Shown here one piece after another: positions 9,973 through 18,947 of a stretch of DNA of 64,000 nt. Every line of letters begins with the position of its first letter. Position 1 is the first letter of the stretch. The notes below the pieces were generated by a model. The model did not search any database. It saw nothing but the letters and a program-made list of their open reading frames with translations, and was not told the origin of the DNA. The position numbers were made by a program, and so were the translations under genes. Source of the stretch: JABCZH01 sp963803775 (GTDB lineage Bacteria > Acidobacteriota > Terriglobia > Terriglobales > Acidobacteriaceae); the NCBI GenBank assembly GCA_963803775.1, contig CAWDNS010000003.1, positions 124,001 to 188,000 on the forward strand. The letters run 5' to 3'.

Positions 9973-10998
9973 CTAACCTGGGCAGCGAAGGTTGGGACGC
10001 AGCGGAGCCACTTCCCCCACCTTGCGATCCGGCGCCTGGATGCTCGAAGGTTTTGTGACGACGCAGTACCCGTGAGTCGTATTGGAGGAGTCGGTGTAGC
10101 TCCCCACAAGGATGCCGCTGTTCGTGATACCACCCAGGCTGGAACTGATTGAACCCGGAAAGTCAATGGTGATGTATTCCTTTTTAGCCGGCAAGCCAGC
10201 CCATCCATGTGTGGCTCCTGATGGATCAACGTAGGCTCCAGCCACTTCGTTTAAGTCGTTGATACCGAAAACAAGCGTCGCCACCGCCTTTGGGTATTCG
10301 ACGTTCGTGTACACCCCCTTTACGCTCAGCATGAATCCGTTCGCTTGCTCATTGGGGCCGGTATTACCCCAGCTACCGGAGATTTCGCCGGACGAATTGA
10401 CATCGCTCGCCACCGTGCTCACTGACTTCGGATAAACCAAGTCCGTGAAGTTTCCGCTAATCAGCGAGAACCCCGATGTGTTACCGGCCGCGTCGAACCA
10501 TGTTCCAACAATCTCCTGCGCCTTGTTAATCCCGTACGCCTGCGTCTGCGCCGCGCCAGGGTAATCAATGGGCGTGAACTTGTTCGGCGAAACGAACATG
10601 AAGCCATGAGAAACATTGTTGGAATCGACGTAAGAACCCACCACTTGGTTGGAATCGTTGATGCGCGCCAGAACGGTAGAGATTGCGCCGGGATAATCCA
10701 GGCTTTCGAATTTGCCCGTGGGCAGAAGCGCGAAACCATGCGTCACATCATTCGTATCCGTGTAGGCGCCTACCACGACACCCACTGTGTTGATGCCCAT
10801 CGCTTCTGTGTAGATGGCGCCGGGATAGTCGAAGGAAGTAAAAGTGTAAGAGAGGGAGGACGGTGTCTCCTGTCCTTGCGCAATGATGGCGGACAGAATC
10901 ACCGCTACCGCCAGAATCGCGAGACCACAGGAGAACGCCTTGCTTGGCAGGTTCCGAACTCTCATCCGAACAGCTTCTGATCCAAACTTGTAAATCAT
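9973..10998 (-). CDS. Secreted HAF-repeat protein
   Basis: The 341-aa protein has a signal sequence (CGLAILAVAVILSAIIAQGQ) and then six to seven tandem units of about 45 residues. Each reads roughly as F.S.DYPGA..T...GIN..G.VVGSYTD..N.THGF, the pattern of the HAF family of extracellular repeat proteins. The family is widespread in secreted proteins of Acidobacteriota and Proteobacteria; its function is not known. The ATG at 10998 has GAGG nine bases upstream. It is convergent with the cyclase and divergent from the HIT cluster. Confidence 0.8.
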   Translation of the reverse strand: MIYKFGSEAVRMRVRNLPSKAFSCGLAILAVAVILSAIIAQGQETPSSLSYTFTSFDYPGAIYTEAMGINTVGVVVGAYTDTNDVTHGFALLPTGKFESLDYPGAISTVLARINDSNQVVGSYVDSNNVSHGFMFVSPNKFTPIDYPGAAQTQAYGINKAQEIVGTWFDAAGNTSGFSLISGNFTDLVYPKSVSTVASDVNSSGEISGSWGNTGPNEQANGFMLSVKGVYTNVEYPKAVATLVFGINDLNEVAGAYVDPSGATHGWAGLPAKKEYITIDFPGSISSSLGGITNSGILVGSYTDSSNTTHGYCVVTKPSSIQAPDRKVGEVAPLRPNLRCPG

Positions 10999-11371
10999 AT
11001 AGAGACACCTCGCGTTTCAAAGTGGTCGTGCCGGGGAGTGAGGGAGGGAGGGTTACCCCGGTATTTCTTTCTCAGCTTCCAAAAGCGCCAGCCATTCTAT
11101 ACCCATCCGACCCGTTTTCGTGCAATTCTTGGTGTCTTTCTCGCACCCCTCCGGAACCCCGAATGGGCAGGGAAAGGCCGGCTTCTCCAACTGATTGATG
11201 ATGGGGAGCTTGAGGATGGTTGTGGGGCTTGCAACCATCCTAACGTACCCTCGATTCCGTTCTCCTTTACGATCCGACCCAATCACATCGGGCAAGACAA
11301 AGCGAGCTAGTCTAACCTCAGTAAGATGGGGTGTATGATGGTATCTTTTTCGAGGCAAAAGGAGAATCCGG
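10999..11371. other. Intergenic region between divergent HAF and HIT genes
   Basis: About 370 bp without a convincing gene. It must carry the promoters of the HAF gene (leftward) and the HIT-HD cluster (rightward). A good ribosome site (AAGGAG) stands seven bases before the HIT gene. I could not assign -35/-10 boxes with confidence. Confidence 0.4.
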
Positions 11372-12025
11372 ATGGATTGTCTGTTTTGTTCTATACAAGA
11401 GATATATAACCCTTCCAATCCGGAGGATGAAATCATCGATGAATCCGAAAATTTCTACGCCAAGGCGGCTTTGGGCCACTTTGTCTTTGGGTACACGCTG
11501 ATTATCTCCAAAGATCACTTTCTCAGCTTTGCGCATGTGCCCGAGCACCTATTCCCCGAACTTGAAGCCTTCCGAGACAATGTCCTCGACAAACTGCACA
11601 ATATTTGCCAGCACCCGATAACAATACTGGAACATGGTGCCATCAATCGTTGCCAGCGAGGAGGCTCATGCATCGATCATGCTCACCTGCACCTGATGCC
11701 TCTTGCCCCAGACTTATACCCTATCTTAAGCAAGAGATTCTCGTTCGGCGAGTTGCGGTCGATCAGCGAGGTGCGACGCTTCAATGACGCACAGATCTCC
11801 TATCTGTACTACCAAAGGGAAGGGCTCCGCAGTCACGCGGTCGAACTATCGCAAGATGTCCCCAGCCAACTGCTGAGGCGAATTGCCTGTCAAGCCTTGG
11901 GTGAGCCTGATTTGTGGGATTGGCGCGACACTCCTCTGCGGGACGTTCTTCAACGGTTCAAGGGTGAATATAAGCATCTCGCAGTCGCTGCCCCGAAAGG
12001 TAGTCGGAACGGCACCGATGGCTGA
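11372..12025 (+). CDS. HIT-family protein, first of two tandem paralogues
   Basis: The 217-aa protein opens with a CxxC pair (C3, C6) and carries the histidine triad HAHLHLMP (H103, H105, H107) after ITILEHG. HIT proteins hydrolyse or transfer nucleotides through the middle histidine, on substrates such as dinucleoside polyphosphates or nucleotide-linked small molecules. It is longer than the classic 110-150 aa HIT fold, with an extra C-terminal region ending in LGEPDLWDWRD. The next gene repeats this WDWR motif. It begins a five-gene cluster with short gaps or overlaps. The actual substrate cannot be read from the sequence. Confidence 0.82.
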   Translation: MDCLFCSIQEIYNPSNPEDEIIDESENFYAKAALGHFVFGYTLIISKDHFLSFAHVPEHLFPELEAFRDNVLDKLHNICQHPITILEHGAINRCQRGGSCIDHAHLHLMPLAPDLYPILSKRFSFGELRSISEVRRFNDAQISYLYYQREGLRSHAVELSQDVPSQLLRRIACQALGEPDLWDWRDTPLRDVLQRFKGEYKHLAVAAPKGSRNGTDG

Positions 12026-12087
12026 GGACAGTGCTGCTGCCCGGGAACGCGACCTAAACTGATCGGCAGCAGTCCGCGATAATTCCA

Positions 12088-12735
12088 ATGGTAAATTGCC
12101 CTTTTTGTCGAGAACTCCAGAGTGGCAGGCTGCCCGACTTTGTTGATGCGGATATCGGTTCCCGCATTTTGCATGAAACCAACCGGTTTGTCGTCATACC
12201 TGATATCAGCCCCCTGGTGCCTGGCCATGTGATGATTGTGCCCAAAGCCCACATTCTCTGCTATGGGGCTGTTGAAGATAGCGCACAGGACGAATTTTCA
12301 GGCCTGGTGAATGCCACGCGCACGATCATAAAAGAGCACTATGGCCCATCCGTCATTCTTGAGCATGGCACAAGGTCGGTCGACGATGTCGCTGATCATG
12401 TTTCACACGCGCACTTGCACATCGTGCCCGCCGCCATCGACATTCGTGACTCCCTCCTGAACTTCAACATAACCACGATTGCGAGTCTCTCCGACCTATC
12501 ACAGTGGGCCGCTCGCGATGAAGCGTATATCTACTTCGAGAGTTGCGCAGGCGAACGCATTGTTGCCGATCGAATTGTCGACCTTAAAAGGCTATTCTTC
12601 AGGTCTGAAATAGCGAGGCAGATCGGACTTCCTGATCCGCTTTGGGATTGGCGCCGTCACATACTGAGCGACAATCTTCGTTCAACCGTAGAGACGCTAA
12701 GGCGTGCGAATTGGAAGAGCTATGCAAGCTGTTGA
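12088..12735 (+). CDS. HIT-family protein, second of two tandem paralogues
   Basis: The 215-aa protein has CPFC at its N-terminus (C4, C7), VPGHVMIVPKAHI in the core and the triad SHAHLHIVP (H107, H109, H111). The C-terminal extension again carries the motif found in its neighbour, here LPDPLWDWRRH. The two proteins are clearly related but well diverged, so this is an old duplication with probably distinct roles, perhaps as a heterodimer. Sixty-two bases separate it from the first HIT gene. Its 3' end overlaps the start of the HD gene. Confidence 0.82.
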   Translation: MVNCPFCRELQSGRLPDFVDADIGSRILHETNRFVVIPDISPLVPGHVMIVPKAHILCYGAVEDSAQDEFSGLVNATRTIIKEHYGPSVILEHGTRSVDDVADHVSHAHLHIVPAAIDIRDSLLNFNITTIASLSDLSQWAARDEAYIYFESCAGERIVADRIVDLKRLFFRSEIARQIGLPDPLWDWRRHILSDNLRSTVETLRRANWKSYASC

Positions 12736-13438
12736 AGTGGGCACCGTTCATGAACGGGTTTGGCAGGCAGTCCGTCACCATTGGGAGCCAAATACAATTC
12801 ATGGCCACGGTCCCGATCACGCGATGCGCGTATATTCGATGGGACTCCAGCTCGCTGCATCACTAGGGGCTGACCCTCTCGTTGTTGGCGCCGGCTGTTA
12901 TATCCACGACGCCGGAATGTGCCCCGATGTCGGTAGGGAGGGACACATCGAGCGATCTCTCGAGATCGCTTCGGCATTATGCGACGAGATGCCCGAGCTA
13001 GCTAATGTCCGGGATCTTCTCTTGACGGCGATTCGCTACCACGAGGCAGAGCTTGCGTTCCCGGCTCCGCTGCCGATGGAGGCAGTGTGTGTCCGCGATA
13101 GTGATACTCTCGACCGGCTCGGTTTCACCGGAATACGAATGACACTCCAGTATGGGGTTTGGATGGGAAGAGCACTTTGTCATCCGACCGACCCTCTATG
13201 CCGCGAACGCACGCCCGACCTGAACACCTTCACGATGGACTACGTACGCTATTTAGAATCGCTCCCTCAACGTCTAATGACTCCTCTTGCCCAGAGTAAT
13301 TCCACGGAGAAACAAAAACAGCGCGAGTTCTACTGCAGCGAATTCCTGTCATCTTTGCGACAGGGGCGCATGCGCGATCACGAGGACGCATTGCAGTTGG
13401 TTCTGGTTCACATGCGGGAGAAATCTCGCCTCGCATGA
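12722..13438 (+). CDS. HD-domain phosphohydrolase-like protein
   Basis: I start at the ATG at 12722, which has GGAAGAG just upstream and overlaps the HIT gene by 14 bp; a GTG at 12704 would add six residues. The 238-aa protein carries HD-superfamily metal ligands: HGHGPDHAMRV, then CYIHDAG, then a conserved histidine region GHIERSLEIA and IRYHEAE. HD proteins of this size act on nucleotides or phosphorylated metabolites. The coupling to two HIT proteins suggests consecutive steps on a nucleotide-linked compound. The specific reaction is unknown. Confidence 0.78.
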   Translation: MQAVEVGTVHERVWQAVRHHWEPNTIHGHGPDHAMRVYSMGLQLAASLGADPLVVGAGCYIHDAGMCPDVGREGHIERSLEIASALCDEMPELANVRDLLLTAIRYHEAELAFPAPLPMEAVCVRDSDTLDRLGFTGIRMTLQYGVWMGRALCHPTDPLCRERTPDLNTFTMDYVRYLESLPQRLMTPLAQSNSTEKQKQREFYCSEFLSSLRQGRMRDHEDALQLVLVHMREKSRLA

Positions 13439-14220
13439 ACAAGTCAGAACTCGTGCCGGCAGTGCCACTGAAATGGAAGAAGTATCTTGCGCTGGTAGAT
13501 TTTGGTTTCCAGTCCACGGACGAGCTAGCTGCGGAGATTCGGCGTTATCCAAGAAGCAACGTTCATCGTTTGGTCAGTGATATCGGGTCTGATATTCAGC
13601 ACGATTCCCGGCAAGCTCGCCGTAGCCTGTACGTGGTGAAGTTAGTGCCCGCGGATCTCCCCGGCCAGCTACCTAATTTTAGGTTAGACCGGGGCTCTCA
13701 GTTGAAACAGCTGGTTGCGTTTCTAACCGCCAACCGCGCCGGCAATCACCTCGAAGCGTGGTATTGCCGTACTCGTATTGATTCTGAAGTCTTCAGTGTG
13801 GCCGGCCGCATCGTCTTCAGCGCGACTAGCAGTGGATGCACCCACCTGGTTGAACAACTATGGCGAGGTAGTCCTCGACTGCTGGAGACCTACTCCGGTG
13901 ATTTTGCGCTTCCCTACGTGAGGGCATCACGATATTCCTGGGGTTGGCCATACTCCATCGAGCATGTTCATCTTCCGCGGAAATCGGCATTCAGCAATTT
14001 GCAACTGCAATCTGAATTTGGCTATTCCATGCGCCGTCTCGAGCAGGAAAGTGAAAAGATCGTGACGTTTTGCGCATTTCTAGACTCGTTCTCTTTCAAG
14101 GCCTATAGCCTCGAATACAAGATAGTTGCATCTCAATTCAAAATCATCGACTGGGATACACCAAATGATAAGCGAGTACTAGCATCACGGGATGTGCATC
14201 TATTGGATGGAATGCATTGA
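13435..14220 (+). CDS. Unrecognised protein coupled to the HIT-HD cluster
   Basis: A 261-aa soluble protein with no membrane segment or signal peptide. I do not recognise the family. Its start codon overlaps the HD stop as ATGA, and its own stop overlaps the next start by four bases, so it is translated as part of the cluster. Visible features are a charged N-terminus, a stretch PNFRLDRGSQLKQLVAFL, an aromatic segment SRYSWGWPYSIEHVHLPR, and a C-terminal block YKIVASQFKIIDWDTPNDK. The last looks like the end of an alpha/beta domain with an acidic site, but this is weak. It is the least explained member of the operon and the best target for remote homology search. Confidence 0.7.
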   Translation: MNKSELVPAVPLKWKKYLALVDFGFQSTDELAAEIRRYPRSNVHRLVSDIGSDIQHDSRQARRSLYVVKLVPADLPGQLPNFRLDRGSQLKQLVAFLTANRAGNHLEAWYCRTRIDSEVFSVAGRIVFSATSSGCTHLVEQLWRGSPRLLETYSGDFALPYVRASRYSWGWPYSIEHVHLPRKSAFSNLQLQSEFGYSMRRLEQESEKIVTFCAFLDSFSFKAYSLEYKIVASQFKIIDWDTPNDKRVLASRDVHLLDGMH

Positions 14221-14615
14221 GCCGATCAGAGTTTACCATCGAGCAGATCAACGACCTCCACGCCCGGCTCGGCAGTGCGAAGACGCTTCCTGAGTATGTG
14301 CGGTCGCTTAAGGCGCTCGGCGTCGAACGGTACGATTCCTACCTGGCCGACGGCCACTCGGAATACTTCGGCCAAGACGGCCACAGGGTCGTCTCCCTAC
14401 CGGTGCACGAGGTGCTTCGCGTCGCTGCAACCGGTCAACGCGAGGCGTTCCTTCAGCACCTGGGCAGGCACGAGCGGCGCGAGACGACTTACTTAGAGAT
14501 GTCCAGGGGCCTGGCGCAGACCGGGATAGAGAAGTGGACGGTAGACACGGGCAGGATGACTATGACGTTCTACGATAAGGCCGGCAGAGAGATGCTGGTC
14601 GAGCAGATCAGCTAA
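14217..14615 (+). CDS. DUF1398 family protein
   Basis: The 132-aa protein has the DUF1398 pattern: a helix, then LPEYVRSLKALGVERYD, Y-F-G-Q-D-G, a central FLQHLGRHERRETTYLEM, and the end IEKWTVDTGRMTMTFYDKA followed by LLVEQIS-like strands. The start is a TTG that overlaps the previous stop by four bases; no ATG lies near the domain start. DUF1398 proteins are small and soluble with no established role. It ends the coupled cluster that begins at 11372. Confidence 0.75.
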   Translation: MSRSEFTIEQINDLHARLGSAKTLPEYVRSLKALGVERYDSYLADGHSEYFGQDGHRVVSLPVHEVLRVAATGQREAFLQHLGRHERRETTYLEMSRGLAQTGIEKWTVDTGRMTMTFYDKAGREMLVEQIS

Positions 14616-14787
14616 TTCGGTGATTCACGCAGGCTGCTAGCGGTACATCGTCCAGTATCTGGCGATAGCAGCCAAACTCAGCTTCGGTTCGCATAATGTG
14701 CTCTCGAATCTCGCTCATACGAAGATCGCAAATTATAAGCCGGTCACGCTGCCCCAACTCAGGACAATCCCGCTCTAAGAACTCCAT
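14608..14787 (-). CDS. Possible small hypothetical protein
   Basis: A 59-aa frame (MEFLERDCPELGQRDRLIIC at its start) with a plausible helical, charge-balanced composition. It is convergent with the DUF1398 gene and overlaps its end by a few bases. No ribosome site or family was recognised. The rest of 14616-14999 shows no other gene, so this may be chance. Confidence 0.25.
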   Translation of the reverse strand: MEFLERDCPELGQRDRLIICDLRMSEIREHIMRTEAEFGCYRQILDDVPLAACVNHRIS

Positions 14788-14999
14788 TATCCAAGTTTTG
14801 AATGGGCGCGCTGATCCAACGATGCCTTTGTTTCTTCTCCTGAGATCTGAACAACCCACTCAAGCCAAACCCGGTATCGAGTGTGCCACCCGCCAGCCGC
14901 TCGCGCACCGCGCTAATATCGTGGCTCGCAGAAGTGCCAAGGCCCTGTGCTAACGTGAGTATCTGCACGCCAACGAGAATAAGATTTGAGGATAGGTCG

Positions 15000-15332
15000 A
15001 TGTTACGCAAACTAGGCCTCGCAATTTCGTATTTCATCGCCATCGTTTACTTCTTGTCGATTCTGCTGCCTTCCGTTTATTGCCTCCAACACGGATGCCG
15101 GGGCCCGGGTGAACTCGATGCTTTTTTGCCCGCATTCGGTCTTATTCCGTTTGGCTCAATCGCTGCGGCTTTCTCATTGCGCGACGCCATACAACACATC
15201 AGAAAAAGACAGCCATGGTCGTGGGTTTTCTGGCCGCTGGCAATTATTTTCGCGATTGTTCTTCTCGCTACAATTGCTTTTATCGCGTGGATAATTTATG
15301 AGACCACATTTCATCGTAGCTTCCCTCATTAG
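15000..15332 (+). CDS. Small membrane protein
   Basis: A 110-aa protein with three hydrophobic segments: near the N-terminus (LGLAISYFIAIVYFLSILLP), in the middle (FLPAFGLIPFGSIAAAF), and near the end (WPLAIIFAIVLLATIAFIAW). I chose the ATG at 15000 because GAGGATAGG stands just upstream; a longer reading from 14883 adds a non-hydrophobic, unconvincing leader. Function unknown. It precedes sat by about 60 bp on the same strand. Confidence 0.6.
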   Translation: MLRKLGLAISYFIAIVYFLSILLPSVYCLQHGCRGPGELDAFLPAFGLIPFGSIAAAFSLRDAIQHIRKRQPWSWVFWPLAIIFAIVLLATIAFIAWIIYETTFHRSFPH

Positions 15333-15391
15333 AGTGAGCCGCCCACGGGTATAGGATCACAGGATGCGCATCATTTGCGCTTTGAGCTGAT

Positions 15392-16666
15392 ATGAGCAAA
15401 CTCCTTCCACCGCACGGCAGTTCTGAACTGAAACCGCTCTTGCTGGAAGGCCAAGCCAACCGCGAAGGGACCAGGAAAGCCCAGGGATTGAAGAAGATTC
15501 CTCTAACCAGCCGCGAAACAGGCGATCTGATCATGATGGGCATCGGCGCTTTCACTCCGCTCGATGGCTTCATGGGCAAGGACGACTGGAAAAGCTGCTG
15601 CGATGACTACCAACTGCCCAGTAAGAACAGTCTGTTCTGGCCCATCCCGATCACGCTCTCGGCGGACGAGGACCTGGCGAAATCCATCCGCCAAGGCGAA
15701 GAAGTAGCCTTGTGGGACGCAGCCACCGACGCGCTGATGGGTACCATGAAAGTGAACGAGAAGTACACCATCGATAAGGAGCATGAGTGCAAGCAGGTGT
15801 TCCGCACGGACGACCCGAAGCATCCGGGCGTGCAGAAGGTCATGAAACAAGGGCCAGTGAATCTGGCCGGGCCGGTGACGGCGCTGTCCGAGTCATTCTT
15901 TCCGGAAGAGTTCAAAGGGATTTATCAGCGTCCTGCGGAAGCCCGCCAGCTGTTTGACGAGCGCGGCTGGAGCACGGTGGCGGTTCTCCAGCTCCGTAAC
16001 CCGATGCACAACTCGCACGCTTATCTGGCGTGGATTGCGATCGAAGTCTGCGACGGAGTTTACGTGCATCAGTCGCTGGGCAAACTCAAGCCCGGCGACA
16101 TTCCCGCCGATGTCCGAGTAAAAGCGATCGATGCGCTGGTAACCAACTACTTCCGCAAGGAACGCGTCATCCAAGGTGGCCACCCGCTGGAGATGCGCTA
16201 CGCAGGCCCGCGCGAAGCCTTGCTCCACGCCACTTTCCGCCAGAACTACGGTTGTTCGCACCTGATCGTAGGACGCGACCACGCCGGCGTGGGAGATTAT
16301 TACGGACCGTTTGACTCGCAGAAGATCTTCAGCGAAATCCCGCAGGGGGTACTGGGCGTCCAGCCGCTTTGCATGGATTGGACCTTCTACTGCTATGAGT
16401 GCGGACGCATGGCTTCGATGAAGACCTGTCCCCATGAGAGCCAAGCGGTGATTGACGACAATGGCAACTACCAGGGCGGCGCCAGACTCCTGCTTTCTGG
16501 TTCACTGCTTCGCAAGCTGATGAGCGAAGGCAAGCCGGTTCCCGCGGAGTTCTCCAAACCCCAAGTGATCGCGGTTCTGAAGCAGTACTATGACACGCTG
16601 GAAGAAGAGGACAAGGTAGAAGTGAAGTTGCACGGCGCAGCCACAGGCGTGGTGAAGCCACGCTGA
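15392..16666 (+). CDS. sat: Sulfate adenylyltransferase (ATP sulfurylase)
   Basis: The 424-aa enzyme joins sulfate and ATP to form adenosine 5'-phosphosulfate and pyrophosphate, the first activation step of sulfate, and can run in reverse in sulfur oxidisers. The nucleotide-binding motif is QLRNPMHNSH (residues 200-209; the usual form is QTRNPxHxxH) and the second is GRDHAGVG (294-301). A cysteine set (C327, C334, C337, C346, followed by PH) fits the homo-oligomeric, dissimilatory-type family with a structural metal site. There is no APS kinase fusion, unlike fungal or animal enzymes. The length is normal. A sulfotransferase follows 34 bp downstream. Confidence 0.95.
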   Translation: MSKLLPPHGSSELKPLLLEGQANREGTRKAQGLKKIPLTSRETGDLIMMGIGAFTPLDGFMGKDDWKSCCDDYQLPSKNSLFWPIPITLSADEDLAKSIRQGEEVALWDAATDALMGTMKVNEKYTIDKEHECKQVFRTDDPKHPGVQKVMKQGPVNLAGPVTALSESFFPEEFKGIYQRPAEARQLFDERGWSTVAVLQLRNPMHNSHAYLAWIAIEVCDGVYVHQSLGKLKPGDIPADVRVKAIDALVTNYFRKERVIQGGHPLEMRYAGPREALLHATFRQNYGCSHLIVGRDHAGVGDYYGPFDSQKIFSEIPQGVLGVQPLCMDWTFYCYECGRMASMKTCPHESQAVIDDNGNYQGGARLLLSGSLLRKLMSEGKPVPAEFSKPQVIAVLKQYYDTLEEEDKVEVKLHGAATGVVKPR

Positions 16667-16700
16667 AAAGCAGAGTATATAATCCGACGGGTGTCGCCTC

Positions 16701-17765
16701 ATGGACCCAACAGCGCACGAGTCTTCGAAACCTGCCACGGGTGCGAGTCTGGCCCCGGGGCCACTGTTCATCGTGGCCATGTGGCGTGGTGGCTCCTCGC
16801 TTCTTTACGCACTCCTGAACAAGCATCCCCAGGTCGCACTGACTTTTGAGGCCGATCTTTGGCTGTTGCGCTCGGTATTTCGCAAACCCGCAGCTTATTG
16901 CGATTGGGCAGCGCGTTGGGAACTCCGCTATGGCGCATTAACCCGGCACGGAATAGTCGCGACCGATCTGCCTCGCGGAGTGGCAGACTTTCCCACAGCG
17001 TTTACTGCCTTTCACCAGGCCTACGCCGCCCGCAAAGGTGCGGTGATCTGGGGAGACAAGTCTCCCATCTACTATGATTCTCTGCCTGCACTCGCCAGAC
17101 TATTTCCTCAAGCGCGGTTCATCATTCAATGGCGAGATCCCGCGGCCACCGCGAATGCCATTGCGCGCGCTGCCCAGGCCGGCGCCCCTTCGTACCAAAA
17201 GCGGGGAGTCTATCTGCGAGGATTGATTGGGTACCAAGTTCTCAAGCGCGGGGTTGATACCCTTCTCTCCCGCGGACAACCCGTCTGCCAGGTGACTTAT
17301 GAAGAGTTGACCAGCGATACCGCGAAAGTCATGCGGGAGGTCTGCCGCTTTCTGGAGATTCCCTACCGCGACGAATTGGCTGACCTCCGGGGCGCCGATC
17401 GATCCGCCATCTTCGAGGAAGAATTTTTTTCTCTGGTGCGCGGAGATGAAATAGTTAGTACGCCGCGCACGGTCATCCTCGACCCAGCAACTCGGCGGAC
17501 AATAGACGGCTACGTGAAGCTCTGGAAGCGGAGATATAAGAACCAGTGGCCGCCATCCGTTCTGACGGATGCGGACGAGGTTATGCTTCCCCGGTTACCA
17601 CAAAGGGTTGGCGACCAGGTAGCCTATCGCGCGGTACGCGCCTTCGAACAATTCCGGGAGGTTTGTTTCGCCTATGCCCCCTTGGCCTTGCTCCAAAGCT
17701 ACCGTAGCCAAAGACGCGGCCTTCGATTCCCTGCTGACAAGCAAACCGGGAACGCTCAGGACTAG
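16701..17765 (+). CDS. Sulfotransferase family protein
   Basis: The 354-aa protein has the 5'-phosphosulfate-binding loop MWRGGSSLLYALL (residues 27-39), an acceptor-side GDKSP (118-122) and the 3'-phosphate-binding WRDP (144-147). These are diagnostic of PAPS-dependent sulfotransferases, which move a sulfonyl group to a hydroxyl or amine. The acceptor is unknown. It lies 34 bp after sat on the same strand, so it may share a transcript with an enzyme two steps upstream in PAPS supply; no APS kinase is seen nearby. Its end lies 59 bp before the left island repeat. Confidence 0.85.
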   Translation: MDPTAHESSKPATGASLAPGPLFIVAMWRGGSSLLYALLNKHPQVALTFEADLWLLRSVFRKPAAYCDWAARWELRYGALTRHGIVATDLPRGVADFPTAFTAFHQAYAARKGAVIWGDKSPIYYDSLPALARLFPQARFIIQWRDPAATANAIARAAQAGAPSYQKRGVYLRGLIGYQVLKRGVDTLLSRGQPVCQVTYEELTSDTAKVMREVCRFLEIPYRDELADLRGADRSAIFEEEFFSLVRGDEIVSTPRTVILDPATRRTIDGYVKLWKRRYKNQWPPSVLTDADEVMLPRLPQRVGDQVAYRAVRAFEQFREVCFAYAPLALLQSYRSQRRGLRFPADKQTGNAQD

Positions 17766-17824
17766 ATCTAAGCCTTTTCACAGGAACTTGCTTGGAAGCC
17801 AAGGCTTGCCAAGGGACGTGCGGA

Positions 17825-17850
17825 TTGGTTGCGGGGGGTGGATTTGAACC
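17825..17850. repeat. Left attachment-site repeat of the island
   Basis: Left copy of the 26-bp perfect direct repeat; its partner is at 54999-55024. It corresponds to the T-loop to acceptor 3' end of a tRNA on the minus strand. Beyond T-loop position (17851 onward) the sequence no longer fits a tRNA, so this copy is a displaced 3' fragment. The next 270 bp up to 18122 contain no gene I can support. Confidence 0.8.
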
Positions 17851-18122
17851 CCAGCTCCGCGTTGATTCCACGTAAGTTATTGATTCCGCGATACGCGAAA
17901 ACGGCACAATAGGCAGAAAAGGCGAATCTCTTTTACACTTTTTCTACACTTCGCCTTTAAAGCGAGGTGTCAGGTTTCTGGCCGTATCGGCCTTGCCGCC
18001 GACTCCTTGCTCTTCTACGCAATTGCGGGAGCGCATCACTTGGGTCCTTCTCTTCCCCTTGGAACAATCCGATCATATCAAAGATTCGTTGCGGCGCTCC
18101 AACTTCTACTGAAGCAGCCGCA

Positions 18123-18947
18123 TCAATGTCCAGCTTGATTCTTGCCGGGACCTTTACCTCTTCGATCGGGACCGGGCTGCAATTTCACAAAGGGGAGATA
18201 CTTGGCTCGAAACTCTTCAAGTTGCTGCCGCTGCACCATCTCGTCAGGTTTCAGCGTCTTGGAAAGATCGACGACGAGGTCTTCCAAGTAGATGATCCGA
18301 ATCCTAGATCGAAATGGCTCAAGCGCACACTCCTTGATGATCGGTTCCTGTTGTCTCAAGCGCGTGTTCGCCTTTGAGAAGAGAAAGACCGCAATATCCC
18401 CAGTCGCTTCGTTTAGGTGCCACACGTTCCTCGCGATCTGGTAATGCTCCAAAAACTGCCCAGAGCTACAGAAGGATTCCTGGAACCGCCCAGCCATTCG
18501 AGGTTTGTAGATCGACTCGAATTTCTCCAAGTGTGCCGGGTCAGCTTTCGCCGAGCCGAACTCAGACTCTGTGTACTTGATCTCGAAATTTATACGGGGT
18601 CCCGATTGCAACGGCAGAGAGAAGTCTATGCACGTGCCCTCGGTCTTGTCGGGCTGGAACTCAAAAGAAGCGCCAGCCTTGGGCACTCCCGCTATGCCCA
18701 TGGCTGACAACAACGCCTCCAAAGCCTGCCCGTTCTCTCTGAGAATCGGGAAGAACAAATTGAAGCAGAGTGCCTGCGAGGAGTTGAGATGGTGGAAGTC
18801 GCGCTGTAGCTGAATCTGTTGGCTGGGAAGCCAATCCCAAAACTCATCCCGGACGCTTGCCAAGATGTTTAGCTCATACTTCTCTTGGGGCAGGATGTGT
18901 GGATAACGTTGGCCGTTTTGTACCCACACGCCATTGTCCCTAGTCAT
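18123..18947 (-). CDS. PD-(D/E)XK nuclease-like protein (PGN_0703-type)
   Basis: The 274-aa protein carries a nuclease core signature: D108 in TCIDFSLPL, then E122 and K124 in INFEIKYTESEFG, giving D...ExK. The surrounding pattern (a large N-terminal helical part, then FSKAN and IIYLEDLV strands) resembles the PGN_0703 group of putative restriction endonucleases. No methyltransferase or other restriction partner is adjacent. It is the first gene of the island from the left, a common place for defence cargo. The cognate activity is inferred from the fold only. Confidence 0.65.
   Translation of the reverse strand: MTRDNGVWVQNGQRYPHILPQEKYELNILASVRDEFWDWLPSQQIQLQRDFHHLNSSQALCFNLFFPILRENGQALEALLSAMGIAGVPKAGASFEFQPDKTEGTCIDFSLPLQSGPRINFEIKYTESEFGSAKADPAHLEKFESIYKPRMAGRFQESFCSSGQFLEHYQIARNVWHLNEATGDIAVFLFSKANTRLRQQEPIIKECALEPFRSRIRIIYLEDLVVDLSKTLKPDEMVQRQQLEEFRAKYLPFVKLQPGPDRRGKGPGKNQAGH

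Noticed and set aside
17581..17907. Minus-strand open frame crossing the left attachment repeat
   Set aside because: Its SNPPPATN-like residues come from translated tRNA sequence, and it is antisense to the sulfotransferase end.
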